Below are positions 1-11,705 of a stretch of 64,000 nt of DNA, in pieces. This stretch comes from Amoeboaphelidium protococcarum (Eukaryota > Aphelidiomycota > Aphelidea). Below the pieces are notes generated by a model. That model was not told where the DNA came from. It was given only the letters and a program-made list of their open reading frames with translations, and made no database searches. The position numbers and the translations under genes were made by a program. The stretch lies in NCBI GenBank assembly GCA_023515745.1, contig JALECJ010000258.1, positions 3,075,164 through 3,139,163 on the forward strand, in the 5' to 3' direction. Within the stretch, counting starts at the first letter, position 1; each line of letters begins with the position of its first letter.

Positions 1-287
1 GTTATATCACAGTACTTTTACTTGGGTTGAAATGAAGGAGGTGCTTCTATGGACTGATAAGTGACTGCCCGAGGATCTTTCGGTCGAGCGTGTAGTGGCA
101 GCAGCTGCTTCAGATTCTTAAACTTGGTCGGCGTCTTGTAATTGGGATTCTTGAATTGAGCCTACAAATTATATCACGAATAATCATATCAATGCATGTA
201 TTAAATCATAATAAGGCCAATTAAGGGGCAGATATATTGTACCTTATCATCCGTTGCCGCCTGTGCTTATCGTTTAGTCATGTTCAT
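1..287 (-). CDS. INO80C: INO80 complex subunit C / Ies6-like (YL1 C-terminal domain), 3' end beyond window
   Basis: INO80C/Ies6 is a small subunit of the INO80 chromatin remodeller that helps hold the Arp5 module; it acts in the nucleus. Two exons are visible: 243-287 (15 codons from ATG at 287) and 161 down to the window edge. They are joined by an 81-nt GT-AG intron (162-242) in phase 0. The second exon carries the YL1-C signature: FKNPNYKTP, then KNLKQLLPLH, then IEAPPSFQPKQKY, the block that defines the family. TAA is read as Gln at residue 7 and inside PSFQPKQKY. The C-terminus lies outside the window. The short N-terminus is typical, because the domain makes up most of Ies6-type proteins. 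Confidence 0.8.
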
Positions 288-490
288 CAAGTGCTTAACA
301 GAGAACGATGTGTTTAACTGACTGACGACGTGATTGGATCGAGAACTAAAAATAGAAACATTTGATTCTAATAATGGTACTAAGAGTGATCTTACTTTAT
401 AGATGGAGGTTCTCTTTTTACTACAAAAATTAGTAAAAGATTGTGTGTATAGATAGACAATTATAAATATTCTGTTTGTAAATATATAAA

Positions 491-787
491 ATGATGTCCT
501 AATACAATACCACTCAGAGTAACAACAATAGTAAACTGCGCAGAGCCACGATTCAGGTCTACGTGCGCGACTCGGTGAAGTCGGACAAGATCAACTCGCA
601 AAAGATCACAGAGCTCGTCGCTGAAACAGTTGTCGATAAACGCGTAAATGTGTTTGATTATCTCCGATAGCCTGCCTCTCTTAGAGATTCTGTACTGGAA
701 AGTAATGCTATGAATGATGATTTGCCTCTAGCCATCTGTGTGAAATTGGAGAATATCGTAAAAGACTATTCATTTAAACAGTCTTGA
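491..787 (+). CDS. Small orphan protein, 98 aa
   Basis: Open frame from ATG ATG at 491 to TGA at 787, with TAA and TAG read as Gln. I do not recognise the family. The N-terminus is polar (Asn/Gln/Ser), followed by a stretch with alternating hydrophobics (ATIQVYVRDSVKSDKINSQK) that could form a beta strand and helix, and an acidic-hydrophobic C-terminal third. The composition looks protein-like. It starts about 200 nt from the divergent INO80C start, so the two may share a promoter region. A spurious ORF remains possible because TGA is the only stop. Confidence 0.5.
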
Positions 788-903
788 TTTGAATCAGCGA
801 TGATGTCTTTAACTGAATGCTTGAATGAATGCTATGAAAAATATACCATAAATAATAAAATTTAATCGAATCGTATCATTTATTATATTACTGTACAAAA
901 CGA

Positions 904-1902
904 TCATTCATTATACGTGATAAAACGCGCCAACTCCCGTCTAGAATCAACTTGTTTCGTGAATGCAAGAGACAATGTGGTGGGTAATTTGTCAGTGAAT
1001 GCTTCCTTCAACTTTATTACAGACATATGATGCAGAGCAGCGGGACAGCTAATTGAATGGCTGAAACTACGTCGACCCAATGTATCGGCATTCTTTGAGC
1101 AGTAGGACTCATTATAAACAGACAAATCTACTTACTGTTCTGATTCATTCTCAGATTCATCTTCAGGAATGGCGCCAGTGTCCATAACTTTTTAAATCAA
1201 CTTCTCAGCTCTCTGATGTCCATGCAATCGTGCAATATCAACTGGCAGACATCCGCGGTGATCCTTGACGTTCCATTCGGCGCCGTGGCTTAGTAAAAGC
1301 CGTACGATCGGAGTATGTCCATTGACACAAGCGAAATGGAGCGCAGTTGGACCTTTATCATAAATTTGAGACGTGCTCTTGTTCTTTACCCACCCTATAC
1401 AATTCACATCTGCACCGCTATCAATCAAGTACTCAGCAACTTGTATATGACCATGATAGCATGCACCATGCAGCGCAGTCATCCCATGCCTATTCCTAGA
1501 GTCTATGATTCCCTTCAACTCTGAGGCTGACCGCTGCGATTGACATGTTTCAACAACCAATTTAACTTGTCCCAGATCGCCTTGACTCGCCGATGAATGT
1601 AAACCAAGATGCTTCACCAGTCTTCTTCTCTAGGTGGTATGTGAATACTACTACTGCTACTGCTGACTAGAAGATGTAGATGAGATCGATGACGATTGTG
1701 CCGAGTGATCTGAAACGTTCGTGGCGAGCGATTCGGCAAAAGACTACTTTCGCTCATTGTTATTATTGCATAATGATGGTGATGGGCTTTGATATCTTGA
1801 ATCCATCTCATTACCCAGCTCTTACTACTATTACTACAATTACTCTTAACTCTCCTTTCCCACAGATAAAAGCTATTAAATTTGACTCAGCACTTCCGCC
1901 AT
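904..1902 (-). CDS. Ankyrin-repeat protein, 332 aa
   Basis: One continuous frame from ATG at 1902 to TGA at 904 once TAA/TAG are read as Gln. The first about 95 residues are low complexity and Gln/Ser/Asn rich, with runs of Gln written mostly as TAG/TAA. Residues about 100-235 hold ankyrin repeats: GMTALHGACYHGHIQVAEYL, a loop, GPTALHFACVNGHTPIVRLL, then GCLPVDIARLHGHQRAEKLI. Two complete repeats and flanking half-repeats are visible, so it is a small interaction scaffold. The C-terminus is acidic and then basic, with no recognised domain. Ankyrin repeats alone do not give a specific function or location. Confidence 0.85.
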
Positions 1903-2552
1903 GTTTTGTTGATTACGAGAAATATAAAGTTCAACTTTAAAGACAAGGATTGTTTATTATTATTATGAATATTATTTGTACGCGAAAGTAATGAGAAGAG
2001 GAAGTTGAATGGTGTCAAACACCAAACTGTCTGTCTGTGAAGATATTTTTAACTTTACCATCGTTGAATCATCGCGTCGTTGAAGCAGTAATCTAGATTT
2101 AAATGATTCCCACAGATGATTCGACCACATGTATGACATAATGTTCATATAGAGAACTTGTTAATTGTTTTTATTCTCCCAGTACAACGGGTAATGTTCA
2201 CAGCATTAATGTGTGAGTTTGCATTAAATACAGCTCACTTGACGGACTGCCAAGATCCCAAAACAATATAGTTAAATGTCAAATTCTGTCTGCGCGTGGC
2301 TTTTCAATCAGAACTGATTTACATTCGCCAGTTCATAAATTAATCTTTTTGTACATTGATGAAAGAAAGTGTAAGGCAAAGCTGTTGATGTAAACTATGA
2401 ATATGTTATTAATGCAGTACAACTGGGTATTTATTGTTCACTGAGAAGAAAACCATGCAAATGGTATTGCAGCTGAAGGGTCACTAGACCTGGTGTCCAA
2501 GCGATGACATGAAATTTCTTTTAGCCGTTCTTTACTTTTCTTGAGAAACAAA
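1903..2552. other. Intergenic, about 650 bp
   Basis: AT-rich sequence between the divergent ankyrin gene and the mobile-element remnant. I see no recognisable gene, RNA or repeat here. Confidence 0.5.
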
Positions 2553-3101
2553 ATGGAAAAACAATCAACGTCTAAGTCATTGCCCACTAGTGATAGCAAC
2601 ACTTACTCTATTCATGACCCACCTGGGTACATCAAGCCCTCTTTGCAAAACATACTCCTCACCGACATTAACGCTGAAGAGTTGTTGTCAATTGCAAACC
2701 GACTTGGGGTGGACTACTTGGGACCAGCAGCTGAATTTTCGAACTGCTTTCCGAAATCTGAAAAGATTCATGGAAATATCAAACGACTTATGGTCTCTCT
2801 CTCTTGTCGCAGGGAAAGTAATAACTCAAAGCCCATCAACATCATCTTTCTCATCAACACTGCCTCTCCAAACACTTTTATGTGTGAGAAAGCTATGGAG
2901 GCACTGGTTGGAAAGTCTGGATGCAATATTGGCTCGATGATGGATGTCATGATCTGTACAAAAAAAGTTATCGTTTGCCATTTATCACCTCATGACAAAC
3001 ACTTTCCGGATGTGAATGTGCTTGGAATGGATTTCTTGTCGGATAATATGCTTTCACTATCCATAGACTATGACAAGAAATCATTTCAACTGACTTTATG
3101 A
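2553..3101 (+). pseudogene. Retropepsin-like ORF with altered active site, mobile-element remnant
   Basis: A frame of 182 aa from ATG at 2553 to TGA at 3101. The C-terminal half (residues about 90-182) looks like a clan AA aspartic protease as found in retroelements. It has a strand-turn motif IIFLINTASPNTF where active enzymes have D-T-G/A-S, and later VNVLGMDFLSD, which resembles the conserved hydrophobic-hydrophobic-G flap-to-end segment. The catalytic Asp position is Asn (NTAS), so it should be inactive as a protease. The N-terminal half is unrecognised. The stop overlaps the start of the helicase fragment as ATGA (3098-3101). It could be a dead retroelement piece or a co-opted fold. Confidence 0.5.
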
Positions 3102-3718
3102 TAAAAATTATCACTCCCCTGAATAAGGATGGGATTGACATTAATGACACGTGTCTGAATTAAATGCTTGGTGAAGAACGCGTGTCAGTCGGTAGAAATG
3201 TGCTTTAAAATGGCAATCATGAAATTAATGAAGAAGCACTGGCTAACATCAATTCTGCTAAATTACCACCAACTGTACTCAGAATGAAAGTTGGATGTCC
3301 ATTAATCATCACTCAAAATACCAATGTCAAGGCAGGTCTATGCAATGGAACCTTGGTTAAACTGATCAACTATTCACGAAATTTACTGATTGTTGAAATA
3401 CTTTCAGAGAAATTTCAAGGTACGCCGCATGCATTGCCTAGAATAAATTGCATTGACACCAAAGCCATGTTTGGTACAGAACTGATGAGAATTCAATTTC
3501 CAGTTAAACTAGCATTTGCTGTGACGATCAACAAAATAATGGGATAGACTTTGGATAAAGTGGGTCTGTATTTAAAGAACCAATGTTTCGCACATGGATA
3601 GTTATATGTTGGTCTGACGCGTGTGAGAAGAAGTACGGATATCTGTATTTACAGTGAATTGCCTCTTCTTTAAAATGTGGTTTACCAAGCAATTTTTTAA
3701 AATAATTTGATTGCGTGA
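3098..3718 (+). pseudogene. PIF1-type helicase C-terminal fragment (Helitron-like remnant)
   Basis: The frame from 3098 to TGA at 3718 (206 aa) matches the C-terminal half of PIF1-family SF1B DNA helicases, in order: IITPLN then LNQMLGEE, LPPTVLRMKVGCPLIITQN, KAGLCNGTLVKL, RIQFPVKLAFAVTINKIMGQ, TLDKVGLYL, then HGQLYVGLTRVRR, and an ending NVVYQAI. The Walker A and B half is absent, so it cannot be an active helicase. PIF1 C-termini ending this way are common in Helitron Rep-helicase proteins and some nuclear PIF1 genes. I favour a transposon remnant because the N-terminal part is missing and a retropepsin-like ORF abuts it. Confidence 0.75.
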
Positions 3719-3990
3719 ACTAACTGTGAAATAAATGCTGTCTTTAAATAAATTCTAACCACCGAGCCTTGTGAAATAAATACCGTTTGGTCATTGTAAA
3801 AGCGACGCCAATTTTGTCTTCATTGATTGGCCGATTGATATTGCGCCGAGTGAACTGATCCGATCTGATTCGGGCGCCTTTCATATTCAGCCACATTAAT
3901 AAGATTTATCAGCATTACTTTATTATTTTCCTCTACTTGTGTTGATTATTCTTCCATTATAACTATAGTGCGCTCAACCATAACCACTTA

Positions 3991-6612
3991 ATGAATAAAA
4001 ATAGATAGATTGCTAGCGTTATTTCTTTAGCGGATATCAGTAGTAAGCGGCGACTATCATCGTCATAGAATGATTAGTATGATGGTGATTTGCGTTAGTC
4101 GCGTCCGTATTCGCTACTTATCACACCGTTTAGTGCTTAGGAGTGGGTGCTGGCTAATTCAATTACAATGCTGATGGATCATATCACAGCGTATCCTGAT
4201 ATTCCTGATTTTGTGCCGACCGAGGCTGGATAGAATGTGAGGCATCTGATAGTGCACAAAGCGTCCGATGTTGTGAAATCTGTTAGCAATCTAAGCCAAT
4301 CGTGTCTCGAGTCTGTTAAAATGTCCATTTAAAGCAATGCTGCTGCTGCTGATGCCTCCGCTGATGATGAGATTCAATTTAGGGAGAAAAAGTAGCAACT
4401 ACACAGCTGTGTTATCATGGCTGTTGATAAAATCAAACAATTTATTGTGAATGACACGCTCCAAGATGAAGTTGCCAAACAATTAATTTTGGAGTATCTG
4501 ATCGATATTGCCAGTATGGCGAGTGAACTTATCGACTTTGCCACTGATTTACAGCGAGTCGCCAAGAAGATGTCTGGTTATTGTATTCTCCCAGATACTC
4601 TTATTCCTAGTTAAACTGGTAGTGCTAACACTCAATAGAAAGAGAATCGCGTTAATAATAACGGCAATAATGGCTATGATAGCGATGATGAATGTTAAGA
4701 GTTTGATGCTGACGATGAGAGCGAAGGTGATAATGATGATGATACAGAGATAATTGTGAAATTGGATCCAGATGGTGAATCGTTTTGTCGCGTCGTATTG
4801 CCAGATAGTGCTCATAGTGTTAATTTTAAAGTTCAAATGAATTGCTCTGGCTGTAAGTAGAAATTATCTTCCAAAGTTAGCCAAGTTGAGTACAAGTCTC
4901 GTCGCTTTCATCTGGATTGTTTTCGCTGTGTGTCATGTCACGGTGTAATTAAACATCAGAACTTCCTCACTCACTCGGAGCAGCCTCTTTGCTCCAAATG
5001 CTCTCCTTAGTGTCATGGGTGTATGAAGCCAATTGTTGCCGACTGTTTTCTGGCTCTGGACAAGACTTTTCACGTGTAATGCTTCAAATGCATTAGCTGT
5101 CTTCATGTTATTCCGGTAGATGCTCAATTCTATAGAAAGTCTTCGGGTGCATGCTGCGTGGATTGTATGCACGACACTGCGTAGAAGAAGGTACCACAGT
5201 TAGATAAAAGAAAATCAGTCTTTGAATAGTTATGGAACCCCACGTTGAACACTCGCTTCTCTCTCTATTTGGATCAGACTTTCAAGCCTGGCGTAGAGTC
5301 TAAATTCTACTCTGGCTCCGAGACATCATTTGATACGTTCAAGTCGCGGCGCTCCACTCTGGATATGAGTGATTAGACGAAAGAGTCACCAGTACCTCCG
5401 CCTAGATTGTAAATTCCACAGTAACGCTCATTTGATCCCATGCCTACCCCGCCGTAACGTAAAGAAAGTGTGGAGTAATTATTACGAAGTCCTTCCTTGG
5501 ATGGATTAAAGTCTTTCGCTGCATTTAAGCAGGGCCCTTAGCTAGAGAATGTCCGCTCACATTCATCTGTCCAGTAGTAATAAACTGCAGCATCATCCAA
5601 TCTTACAGTCTCACCCGCTGGTCTCGTTCAAGACCGAATTTCGATTTAGAAGCTCATGTCTATGCCCGGTGTGTTATCGAGTGAGTTTGGCGTTTAATGC
5701 TTTGTAGACTTTTGTATGGATGAAGATTACGCGCAATAACTCTTCTTCTGGATGGATGTTGAGTAGTTTCGTACGCTGGCCGAATCCCAAAGTAATGACG
5801 CCAACCGGTATGCGCAGTCCATGTTTGCAAAGTATATTAAGCGCGGTGCAGAGATGTGTCTTCATGAACTTGGTGCTGATATAGTTAGACAAATAGCTGC
5901 TGACATTACAAAGGACAATGTTCCACCGCTGATCTTTGACGTTGCCCAGAAGCAGATTTACGGCACTCTCTCCCAGCAGGCATTACCTCGATTTTTAAAG
6001 AGTAAGCATGGTAACAAGTATCTGCAGAAAATTGTGCAGAAGCAGGTTGAGTAGATGCCAGGTATTTATAAGTAGATGGGTCAGGAGCGCGCATAAAAGT
6101 ATGAGCTGCCTAAAATGCCACCTCCCGAAATTATTGAAAAGTATCCAGACTACCTGGTCAAGGTGAGCGTCATTGGCTTTGAGAAGCGATACTCTCCTGA
6201 GAAGCATTACGTCTACCAGCTGCATGTCGGAAGGATACGCGACATTTTTACTGCAAGTCATGGCCCTGATATCTTGCAGGATGGAAAGAAGTTTTGCCCG
6301 GTAATCTACAGGACACTGCAAGAGATTCTTGATGTACATCGTGCTCTGGTCCGGTACTTTCCGAAGCTGAAAGATAAGTTTCCATAGATGGTAAATGTTA
6401 AGGCTTAAGCTAATGCTATTCATCATCTATTTAAACACAGCAATAGCAAAGACTCAAAGGATAGGACTGTGGATTTGGACTAGTACTTCTTCCAGCTGTT
6501 CAAAATGCCATCTGCTGTAGTCTAATCAGTGATTATGAAGGAATTTATCAAGCCAACAAAGAGCGACATTGAGACGTATCACTTTGATTTGAAAATAATG
6601 CCTAAATCATGA
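3991..6612 (+). CDS. LIM-LIM-RGS-PX domain protein, 873 aa
   Basis: A single open frame from ATG 3991 (first ATG after an in-frame TGA; an internal ATG at 4168 is the alternative) to TGA 6612. Residues about 140-200 are helical. Residues about 283-393 hold two LIM zinc fingers: CSGC, then HLDCFRC, CSKC and CHGC, then HVQCFKC with a final CVDC. Residues about 550-685 are an RGS domain (GVLSSEFGVQCFVDFC, QQLFFWMDVEQFR). Residues about 710-870 are a PX phosphoinositide-binding domain (YLVKVSVIGFEKR, VIYRTLQEILDVHRALV, DLDQYFFQLFKMP). RGS domains speed GTP hydrolysis on G-alpha, PX targets endosomal membranes and LIM binds protein partners, so a membrane-linked signalling scaffold is inferred. 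RGS-PX pairs occur in sorting nexins, but the LIM addition is unusual. Confidence 0.85.
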
Positions 6613-6987
6613 TGAACCAATTTGTAATTATATATATATAGTTAAGATGTTGCATTAAACCATACCTATTTCATTTGACTTTTCCCCCACTTACTATCGA
6701 TTAGATAACATTTATCCATCACACAAGAGAGCGATCAGAAGAGATAGAGACTGAGTGAGAGAGAGGGTAAGATGATGCATAGATCAGAATGATCACATAG
6801 AATGAGAAAGGCCAATTGAGAAAAGCAAGTGGTCATACTGAACAATGAAAGCATTTTGCAACAAGCAGATAAAGCAGTGAGTGATTCAGCTACCAGTATT
6901 TTATTATAAAGTTAAACTATAGATGCATATCTTTAATCATTGTAAAGACAATGCGCACTGATTGGCACGTACTATCATTACTCCTCT
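6613..6987. other. Intergenic, about 375 bp
   Basis: AT-rich region between convergent genes, with a short purine (GA) tract near 6725-6770. No gene is seen. Confidence 0.5.
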
Positions 6988-8490
6988 TCACCATCCAAAC
7001 TTGCTTTCCTGCTTAACAGCTTCTTCCTCTTGAGCAGGAGCACGTCCAGGACTTGCACTTCTACCACGTTCCGCACCACCATTGACGCTACCTCTGCGAC
7101 TGTCATCGCCATTGTCGCCCATTCTTTCATCGCCATTAGCATCACGGCCAGAGTTGCCATAATTACTTGCATTGCTGTCAATGACCAGCTCAATCTTGCG
7201 GCCTTCAAACTCGGTACCATTCAGCTTCTCGAAGGCGGCATCCAAATCACTCTGAGATTCCATGTGGGCAGTTCCCTCACCATTCTCGCGGTCATACATC
7301 ACAGTATAAGTCGGATGAAAGCCAGCCTTACGGAAGAAATCCTTCAGCTAGAACCAGTCGGAATTTGGCGCAAAGTTCTTGACAATGAATCGATAGCTGG
7401 TGGAGCGAGCTTTTCCATAGCGTGATGCGCCAGCACGGTCACCACCTCTCATTCCACCGCCATAACTATCTCCGCCACCACCTCCTCTTCTATCATCGCC
7501 ACCACCGTAACCTCTTCTTTCATATGGAGGAGGTGCACCATAGCCACCTCTATCGTCACGGCCGCGACCACCACCATATCTGTCCTCAAATGGTGGAGGT
7601 GCGCCATAACCGCCTCTGTCTCCACCACCACGACGATCATCACCGTATCCACCACCAGGCGGTCCATATCTATCCCTGCTGCCACCACCACCAGATACTG
7701 GACCACCTCTTCCAGGGCCAAACGCGTAATCATCTCTAGGAGGTGGTGGACCACGGAAATCGCCACGCGGAGGACCATAACGGTCAGGTCCAGAGTCGCG
7801 GTCAAAGCGACCACCAGGCGGCGGACCTCCGTAACGATCTGGACCAGCATCATAACCATATCTGTCTCCTCCTCTTGGCAGAGGTGGACCATAGCGATCA
7901 AAACCACCACCACCACCGCCGCCGGATGGAGGAGGACCATCTCTGTCACCACCATCGCGACGCTGTGACTTGGACCATTCCAGATTAATGCGCTGGTTCA
8001 GAAATTCTGCACCATCAAACTTGGACTTGGCATCCTCAGCATCTCTTTCATCCGCAAATTCCTACACAACGATAATGATAATCACTAGGAATCAAATGAT
8101 CTGTGGTGACCACAGCCACAGGAGAACAAGAGCCAAATTGCAAATGTTCGACTTTCAATTCTCAAATGCCTACTTAATGTACAAAGGCATTTAAGACTCA
8201 ATAAATCGATTAATCTTGGAATGTATGACGCGCCACTAAGGCACGCGATGGGACATAAATAACTGAATAATACAGAATCAACCATCATTATATTCCTGTG
8301 AGTAAAGGCAATTAGCACCTCCTTCTCCATAGTGGCATAGAGTCAAATAATAGATCAGTCTTACCACAAAGCCATAGCCATTACGCACTTGGACGGATCT
8401 CACCTCACCGAGGCGTCCAAAGAATTCTTTCATCTCCTCCTCGCGAGCATCTCTATTCAGGTTACCCACAAATAGCTTGGTTCTAGACAT
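6988..8490 (-). CDS. RRM-RGG-RRM RNA-binding protein, 399 aa, 2 exons
   Basis: Exon 1 is 8365-8490 (42 codons), the intron is 8062-8364 (GT-AG, 303 nt, the longest seen here), and exon 2 is 6988-8061, joined in phase 0. The splice falls inside the first RRM, between RNP1-like RNGYGFV and EFADERDAEDA; the start KLFVGNL is RNP2. A Gly/Arg/Asp/Tyr/Pro-rich segment with many DRYG and RGG units fills residues about 80-250. A second RRM-like domain follows (YRFIVKNFAPNSDWFQ, KDFFRKAG, GTAHMESQSDLDAAFEKL), then an acidic, Ser/Arg-containing tail. The layout resembles SR-type splicing factors with two RRMs separated by a glycine-rich hinge, so it is probably a nuclear pre-mRNA-binding protein. Confidence 0.85.
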
Positions 8491-8784
8491 TTTCTATCCA
8501 GGTTTAGTTTAGACTGTCTGATGTAACGTTGATTAGCAGTAAATAAGGAAGCGTCAAACTGACGAGGCGGAGAGAGCAATGAACGCCGACGCGAAATGGC
8601 CGCGCGAAGAAACAACAACCGAAGGTATCCCTTTCACAGGCATTGAACTGCACTGACTGACTGTACAGCCGTTTGACTTACACTACGGTGCGCGTATACT
8701 GAACTAATGGTATGGCCTTTAAAACAATTTTAACATAGAGCCTGACCGAAGAGGCAATATAATACAACTAATCAATTAATATAA

Positions 8785-9966
8785 TCAATCATCATGGCTA
8801 CGCATCTCATCAATCAAGTATTTGGTGGTGTCAGTTGATCTGACTGTGAGCGAACTGATGTTAGTCACCTAAGCCGGTACAATCCTGAGACCGCGTTAAA
8901 ATATCCTGTCAGCAAAGGACTACGCCGCATAAACTTCGTGCCTAGTCTTTATATTCAGAATTTCAACCACTGTTTGCCAATTATAAATAGAACCCGGTAC
9001 TTCAAGGAATTGCGATATCTGATTGAAATAAACTTTGTTCCATACTCCGTCACCTCCATTAGTAAAAGTCATCTAATATGCCCATCCAGCCATAAACGTG
9101 CAAAAGTTATGGAGTTACTGCCAGGACACCTGTCTTTTACGTTCTTCCAATGCAGAAAACTTTGTCAGAATCAAATTTTATTTAGCTGCACTGATAAAGG
9201 ATTTCTAGTTGATATGACTTCGCAGACTTTCAGGATTTACTTGCAGATGTTTAGACAAATGCTTCCATGGTAATCGAGACTTGAATAGAGACTCATTATC
9301 AACTTCTCCGGCGGACAGCATCAGTCGATCGATAACGAGAGGGCCAAGTAACTGAATAATTTCATTTTCATTCGCACTCAGTGATTAATAACGCTTTTAC
9401 TTTGGAGTGGAACCATCATTTATAGACGCCGTGATTTTGGTCATCATACTCCGCGATGATAACATTGCGCGATCAAACTCTGAATTAAAATTCACATAAT
9501 TATAGTAGGCACAAAGCTTATCCCGCATAGGATAACTTAGAGATTCTATACCCTGAATAGAGGATTTATCATCGCTGAAAGAAGGGTGATGCCTCAAGAC
9601 GCGTCTGCATACAAGATCTAATACGTCACGATTAAAAATGACGATATCATTCTCACTCTTTATCAATCTACTTGCTGAGGATTTCTCAACTGTTGACATT
9701 GCATCCACCAGCTATTCTTCATCACATGTGCTAATAGATGCCCAATGACTATGTAATTTTTAAAGTTCAGCATCACGCTATACAACGTCTCTTAAATCTT
9801 CGCGCGTCATCCATTGATACACTATGGGAATGTGCATCTTCCTGTCCACAATTCCACGAACTAATCGAGGATTTAATGACAGCTATTTTCCAATAACATC
9901 CCAAGACCGACCATATTTGTTCACCAACTGAACGACTTGTCTAATTACGGAAATTGGTTGAACCAT
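8785..9966 (-). CDS. SANT/Myb-like protein, 393 aa
   Basis: The frame runs from ATG 9966 to TGA 8785 with several UAR glutamines. Near the N-terminus, LVNKYGRSWDVIGKQL followed by a basic RLVRGIVDR helix resembles one SANT/Myb repeat. Later segments (WMTREDLRD, RLPWKHLSKHL, GVWNKVYFNQ) repeat aromatic-spaced helices that may be further degenerate repeats. A plausible upstream exon at about 10150-10197 begins ATGCAGTCAG. It would join through a GT-AG intron ending in a pyrimidine-rich tract and CTAACAG just before 9968, in matching phase, so the true start could lie there. DNA binding is inferred only from the SANT resemblance. An opposing plus-strand frame (8938-9384) has less protein-like content and was rejected. 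Confidence 0.65.
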
Positions 9967-10448
9967 CTCTGTTAGTGAGATGAAAATAAAAATGAAAATT
10001 AACAATATCAAAGGATCTCAAGTAAAAATTCGAGGGCTTTTAATGCATGTACATATTCTCCTAAATTTGATGTTTCAACATAGTAAGAGATAATCATTTT
10101 TACATTAAAGTAATGTCACTTTCACTAAGTCATTTCCCCTACCTACATCTTTTAAGCCACATACGGACGACGCGTCATTCTACCATTCTGACTGCATTGA
10201 CGCAAAAAAAAAACTCGATTTAAGCTCAATTTTTAGAATAATGTTCAAGGTCGAGACGATAGATGATTTTCACAGTTTATACTGTTTTAGGCGAGGAAGT
10301 AGATAAGAGTTCGTGGAAACACGCGTCTGGTCACCGTTTCACTTTGCCTTTGTTTCATCACAGCTTCCTTTTTACTGAACTTTATATACCGTTTAGTTTT
10401 CAGTCAATTTTTATTGCTCAAAATACCATATTTTATTAAATATATAGT
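9967..10448. other. Intergenic between divergent genes, possible 5' exon of the SANT gene
   Basis: About 480 bp. It contains two ACGCGT palindromes (near 10171 and 10323) and a possible short exon of the minus-strand SANT gene at about 10150-10197. Otherwise AT-rich, with no other gene seen. Confidence 0.4.
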
Positions 10449-11705
10449 ATGGAATTTACTCAGCTCTTTAAGCAATCTCGTCAATAGGTTCGATAATTGT
10501 TGAAAAATGATGGAAGCAAGTTGTTAGTGTGTGCTTATAATGATTCTGTGGTTGTGAGAAACTTTGAGGATTGCAGCATAGCCTCGGTATTCAAGTGTCC
10601 ATCGGTGGTGACTAATGTTGATGTCTGCGGTCAAATTATACTGTGTTGGAGTACTAAAGATAATTGGGTGCAAGTATTTACTGCTACTGGTAAAAAGTGC
10701 GGTTTCATTAATAATGTTAATGTTGCCAAGTGTGAACTGCTACCCAACTCATCGACTCTTTTGGTGTATAGCGGTCTCGGTGTAAGGATACAGTTTATAC
10801 ATCTTATGGCCAAGGAGAACAGATCTGTTAAATACATTCCTCATTATAATTCTATAAAAACGTCCAAGTTGAGTCCTAATTCGCAATACTTGGCTTTTAT
10901 TTAAATGCGAAATGCTGTGGCGTTCTTAGTTGTGCTGAATGTGGAGAATATGACTGTGATCAGTTCCACGGAGCTTATCATGGACGTTGTAGATTTGCAA
11001 TGGTCCCGTGACTCCACTAGCATTACAGTTGTTGATATGCACTCTTTTAAAACTGTTCGAATCGATGGAGTGACTGTTGCAAACGAAGAAATCTAATTGC
11101 TCACCTCGCTAACTGAATACACTCTTGTAAAAGGTCTCACCTGGGCGGCGAATGATTAATTGTTAGTAGCTTATTCATTGAGTACCATTTCAGTCATCTC
11201 TCCCGTTACATGGTCTGTCATTTACTCTGTTAATATTGCGGATGAGCAAGACGATAGTATTCGGAGAGATGAAGCTGTATTGTACAAAATGAAGGAGGAT
11301 GGAAGTGGCTTGTACCGTGGCAAGTTGTCATCTTCTCGACCCAAATAGACTAAGTAGTATGAGCCCGCATTGTCAAGTAAATTATATCCGGCCAAGAACT
11401 CTAATCTTGTAGCATTTCATACCGAGTGTATGCCAAAAATCATCCACATACTAGACTTGGTGGAAATGCAACTGTTGGCAGTGTGTGAACATTCGACTAG
11501 AATCGAGATTAAATCCATAGTCTGGAATGACCGAGAATAGCTGTTCTGGACATGTGAAGGTGCTGCGTAAATCTTTGACTGGAATCGATCAGGAGCGTAA
11601 ATGACAGAAATTCCAGCTGATGATTTCAAACCAACCAAGATTGAGTTGACACGGGATGGTTTAGTTCTTATGGACAAGGACAAGTTTTCTGTATGTCAAG
11701 TATGA
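10449..11705 (+). CDS. WRAP73: WRAP73/Wdr8-like WD-repeat protein, 418 aa
   Basis: The frame runs from ATG 10449 to TGA 11705. It begins MEFTQLFKQS, matching the start of WRAP73 (Wdr8), and continues with WD-type blades: KNDGSKLLVCAYNDSVVVRN, LSPNSQYLAFI, VVDLQWSRDSTSITVVD, and VKGLTWAANDQLLVAYS followed by VTWSVIYSV, which aligns with the family's hallmark VTWK motif. The C-terminus ends KDKFSVCQV, equivalent to the KDHFCLCF-type family end. WRAP73 works with SSX2IP/Msd1 at centrosomes, spindle poles and basal bodies to anchor microtubules, so the organism likely has a structured microtubule-organising centre. Length is close to the family's usual 400-460 aa. Confidence 0.8.

Noticed and set aside
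4320-4365. GCT/GCTG repeat (possible microsatellite)
   Set aside because: It is only a few units and encodes an Ala stretch in the LIM-RGS-PX protein.
7422-7955. His-rich plus frame and Val/Met-rich minus frame in the RGG region
   Set aside because: Shadows of the Gly/Arg/Tyr repeats of the real RNA-binding protein; composition reflects the repeat, not selection.
8938-9384. Plus-strand open frame, about 149 codons to TGA
   Set aside because: The opposite strand carries a longer, more protein-like frame with a SANT-like motif and ATG start. The plus frame has no in-frame early ATG and is open only because TGA is the sole stop.
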